DNA of 8,798 nt from Patescibacteria group bacterium (lineage in GTDB: Bacteria; Patescibacteriota; JAHJAL01). The translations under genes were made by a program, and so were the position numbers. The number at the start of each line of letters is the position of its first letter. The first letter of the stretch is position 1. Shown piece after piece: positions 6,903 to 8,798 of this stretch. Under the pieces are notes generated by a model that had not been told where the DNA came from, made no database searches, and saw only the letters and a list, made by a program, of their open reading frames with translations. The DNA lies in the NCBI GenBank assembly GCA_018814055.1, contig JAHJAL010000052.1, forward strand, positions 1 to 8,798. The letters run 5' to 3'.

Positions 6903-6924
6903 ACACGCTTGGCGCGTGTTTTTT
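6903..6924 (+). terminator. Rho-independent terminator of the ATPase gene
   Basis: A perfect 6-bp stem ACACGC/GCGTGT with a 5-base loop (TTGGC) is followed by five more T. It begins 34 bases after the stop codon. The stem and loop size nearly copy the dnaA terminator at 1348. Confidence 0.75.
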
Positions 6925-6932
6925 GGTATAAT
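6924..6932 (+). promoter_or_regulatory. Extended -10 promoter candidate for the cysteine-rich gene
   Basis: TGGTATAAT is a perfect extended -10 element (TG, one base, TATAAT) that starts in the last T of the preceding terminator. No good -35 lies at 16-18 bases, which fits an extended -10 promoter. Transcription would start near 6939, giving a leader of about 108 bases that includes the palindrome at 6952-6984. Confidence 0.5.
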
Positions 6933-6951
6933 GAGGTATGTTGCATATGTT

Positions 6952-6984
6952 ACGTAGAGACGTAGCATTGCTACGTCTCTACGT
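6952..6984. repeat. Perfect 15-bp palindrome with 3-base loop (REP-like element)
   Basis: The arm ACGTAGAGACGTAGC (6952-6966) and its exact reverse complement (6970-6984) are separated by ATT. No T tract follows, so it is not a typical terminator. Its GTAGAGACG/CGTCTCTAC core resembles short palindromes I recall as dispersed in cyanobacterial and CPR genomes; that is memory, not a search. It would form a strong hairpin in the leader RNA of the next gene. Confidence 0.75.
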
Positions 6985-7035
6985 GGGGGATGATTTGTTA
7001 AATAATAAATATCTTAACTGCGTTTATTGAACCTC

Positions 7036-7039
7036 AGGA
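7036..7039 (+). promoter_or_regulatory. Ribosome binding site of the cysteine-rich gene
   Basis: AGGA lies seven bases before the ATG at 7047. It is short but well placed and supports this start, from which the zinc-ribbon motif begins at residue 6. Confidence 0.45.
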
Positions 7040-7046
7040 CAAAACA

Positions 7047-8768
7047 ATGGAAGACAAAACATGCCAACAATGCAGTATAAATTTCGAAATTACCGATGAC
7101 GATCTGGAATTTTACCAAAAGGTATCGCCAATATTCGCCGGCAAAAAATATGATATCCCCTCGCCCGTGATTTGTCCGGATTGTCGGCAACAGAGAAGGG
7201 CGAGTTGGCGGAATGATAATAAATTATACAAACGTAAATGTGACAAGACGGGGAAGGATATTATTTCCATCTATTCATCGGATAAACCTTATAAAGTGTA
7301 TGAACAGCCGGAGTGGTACAAGGATGATTGGGACGCGATTCAATATGGAATTGACTTTGATTTCTCTAGGGGTTTTAGGAAACAATATAAGGAATTGTTT
7401 GATGTAGTACCGAAAAGCGCACTTAGAATAAAAAATTGTGAAAATTGTGAGTTTAATAATGCAGCGATTGGGTCAAAAGATTGTTATATGTCGGTGATTG
7501 TTGATCGCAGTGAAAGATGTATTTATTCTTATTGGATGTTGAAATGCAAAGATAGTGTAGATTGTTTGTTTATTCAGAATTGTGAGTTGTGTTATGAATG
7601 TGTGAGTGCCGTTGGATGTTATAATTCATCATTTTTGCAGAGTTGTGAGAATGTGAGTAATTCATTTTTTATGTATGATTGCAAGTCTTGTGAGAGTTGT
7701 TTTGGGTGTGTAGGGCTTCGAAACAAAAGTTACTATTGGTTTAATGAACAATTAAGTAAAGAAGAATATGAAGGGCGGTTGAAAAAAGTATTTCCATTAA
7801 CGATTGATAAAATAAATAAATATATAAAAGAGTTGGCTGATTTAAAGAAGGGTTTTGGATATAAATATGCCAATGTCATTGGTTCGGAAAATTGTGTGGG
7901 TGACGATATTGTTAATTGCAAAAATTGTGATCATTGTTTTGGTTTAACGGGCTCTGAAGATGTAAAATATTGCTATGATGCTGATGCTTTATTTGATTCA
8001 CAAGATGTTTTTCATGCAACCATGGACACAAGCTTGTGTTACGATTCACATGCGATTATAGGTGGCCGGTATTTGTTTTCTAATTCGTGTTGGGAATCAA
8101 ACAGCATGATATATTGTGATAATTGTTATAACTGTCAGGATTGTTTGGGGTGTGTGGGGCTGCGAAATAAGCAGTATTGTGTGTTCAATAAACAGTATTC
8201 ACAAGAGGAATATGAAGAGTTGGCGGGGAAGATAATTGAGAAGATGCAAGCGGAGGGGGAGTGGGGGCAGTTTTTTCCAATATCGATGTCGCCATTTGGG
8301 TACAACGAGACGATGGCGAATTATTATTATCCTTTGAATAAAGAAGAAGCGGCTAAACTGGGGGCCAAGTGGCAGGACAATGATTATGGGATCAAGTATG
8401 ACGGTCTATTTTATGAGCCGCATGAGGATATAAATAAATACGTGAGTTCGCAGGATGAAGTTGATAAACTGCTCGCGGGGATTTTGAAATGCAGCGTGAG
8501 TGGCAAACCGTTTCGGATTATGCCGGTGGAGATGGTTTTTTATTTGAAGCAGAAGTTGCCGATACCGAATAAGCATTATGACGTGCGGTTTCAAGAAAGA
8601 TTTAACATGAGCAATCCGAGGAAGTTGTATAAAAGGCAGTGTGATTGTATTTTAGGCGAGCATGGACATGATAATAATCGATGTCCGAATGAGTTTGAGA
8701 CGACGTACGCGCCGGATAGAAAAGAGAGCGTTTATTGCGAGGGGTGTTATCGGAAGAGTGTAATATAA
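7047..8768 (+). CDS. Cysteine-rich protein with zinc-ribbon-like ends and two predicted 12-residue solenoid blocks; function unknown
   Basis: I recognise this only as a hypothetical family that I associate with CPR genomes; its function is unknown to me. The protein has 573 residues and 39 cysteines (6.8%), with no signal peptide or membrane segment. The N-terminus is zinc-ribbon-like (C6xxC9, C43PDC46), followed by KLYKRKC (59-65) and an aromatic stretch (residues 82-110). Cysteine block A spans 131-226 and block B about 280-374. Each block ends in the same C-x2-C-x2-CVGLRNK unit followed by an FN-x-Q and EEYE helix, 148 residues apart. The C-terminal part has KCSVSGKPFRI, then KLYKRQCDC and C564EGC567, echoing the N-terminus. 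Block A reads as eight gapless 12-residue repeats with Cys/Ser/small residues every third position. Metal binding or a cysteine-lined beta-solenoid are both possible. Probable promoter and leader hairpin lie upstream. Confidence 0.9.
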   Translation: MEDKTCQQCSINFEITDDDLEFYQKVSPIFAGKKYDIPSPVICPDCRQQRRASWRNDNKLYKRKCDKTGKDIISIYSSDKPYKVYEQPEWYKDDWDAIQYGIDFDFSRGFRKQYKELFDVVPKSALRIKNCENCEFNNAAIGSKDCYMSVIVDRSERCIYSYWMLKCKDSVDCLFIQNCELCYECVSAVGCYNSSFLQSCENVSNSFFMYDCKSCESCFGCVGLRNKSYYWFNEQLSKEEYEGRLKKVFPLTIDKINKYIKELADLKKGFGYKYANVIGSENCVGDDIVNCKNCDHCFGLTGSEDVKYCYDADALFDSQDVFHATMDTSLCYDSHAIIGGRYLFSNSCWESNSMIYCDNCYNCQDCLGCVGLRNKQYCVFNKQYSQEEYEELAGKIIEKMQAEGEWGQFFPISMSPFGYNETMANYYYPLNKEEAAKLGAKWQDNDYGIKYDGLFYEPHEDINKYVSSQDEVDKLLAGILKCSVSGKPFRIMPVEMVFYLKQKLPIPNKHYDVRFQERFNMSNPRKLYKRQCDCILGEHGHDNNRCPNEFETTYAPDRKESVYCEGCYRKSVI

Positions 8769-8798
8769 ATTACGAATTACGAATGACGAATTACGAAT
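8769..8798. repeat. 7-bp tandem repeat (ATTACGA) running off the window
   Basis: Four units follow the stop codon directly: ATTACGA, ATTACGA, ATGACGA, ATTACGA, then AT at the window edge. It has the same 7-base period and position after a stop codon as the array at 6867, with a different unit. The full length is unknown because the window ends here. Confidence 0.7.

Noticed and set aside
7437..7724. Reading the CxxCxxCxxC runs as a ferredoxin-type iron-sulfur domain
   Set aside because: The classic C-x2-C-x2-C-x3-C-P pattern is absent, and the every-third-residue register continues through Ser, Val and Met positions, which fits a solenoid core better.
1..8768. Alternative genetic code with TGA read as Gly, as in some CPR lineages
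   Set aside because: All six genes read through without in-frame TGA and end in TAA or TAG at normal family lengths, so the standard bacterial code suffices. The absence of TGA stops among six genes is too small a sample to interpret.
1..8798. CRISPR arrays, tRNA or rRNA genes and insertion sequences
   Set aside because: No direct-repeat/spacer array, no cloverleaf-like or ribosomal sequence and no transposase were found on reading both strands.

Overview
The window reads as a chromosomal replication-origin neighbourhood from a bacterium, most likely of the Candidate Phyla Radiation (Patescibacteria). All six genes lie on the + strand, in the order dnaA (5' end cut by the window edge), a 693-base origin gap, dnaN, recF, a DciA/DUF721 gene, a VirD4/TraD-like ATPase, and a very cysteine-rich hypothetical protein. 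The CPR assignment is inference. It rests on my recollection that the last two protein families are common in that group, on the AT-rich, G+T-biased coding strand, and on short palindromic and heptameric intergenic repeats. The genes close on TAA (four) or TAG (two) with no in-frame TGA, so the standard bacterial code fits.

Bases 1-1290 hold most of dnaA, closed by a short hairpin-plus-T terminator. Bases 1291-1983 have no convincing gene and look like oriC. They hold six DnaA-box-like 9-mers, each one mismatch from consensus. The last box is followed after four bases by six perfect DnaA-trio triplets and then by a run of about 65 bases at roughly 16% GC. This box, trio and AT-rich order is what a bacterial unwinding system should look like. 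A plausible promoter and Shine-Dalgarno site for dnaN close the gap. Hand counts on sampled lines suggest that G-over-C skew is stronger to the right of the gap than to the left.

Bases 1984-4543 are a compact replication operon: dnaN (sliding clamp), recF (gap repair) and a dciA-like gene (helicase loading). DnaA opens the origin, DciA would help load the helicase, the clamp supports polymerase, and RecF acts at stalled or gapped forks. The RecF ABC signature carries Ala where Gly is usual.

Bases 4544-6924 hold a 748-residue conjugation-type ATPase with its own plausible promoter, no clear Shine-Dalgarno site, no transmembrane segment, and a terminator. The 177-base gap after it contains a heptameric repeat starting at the stop codon, the terminator, an extended -10 element and a perfect 15-bp palindrome.

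Bases 7047-8768 encode a 573-residue protein with 39 cysteines, the most unusual object here. Zinc-ribbon-like ends flank two cysteine-rich blocks. In the first block, residues 131-226 fall without gaps into eight 12-residue repeats in which every third residue is Cys, Ser or a small or hydrophobic residue. That is the register of a small beta-solenoid such as the Tenebrio antifreeze fold. The window ends inside a 7-bp tandem repeat.
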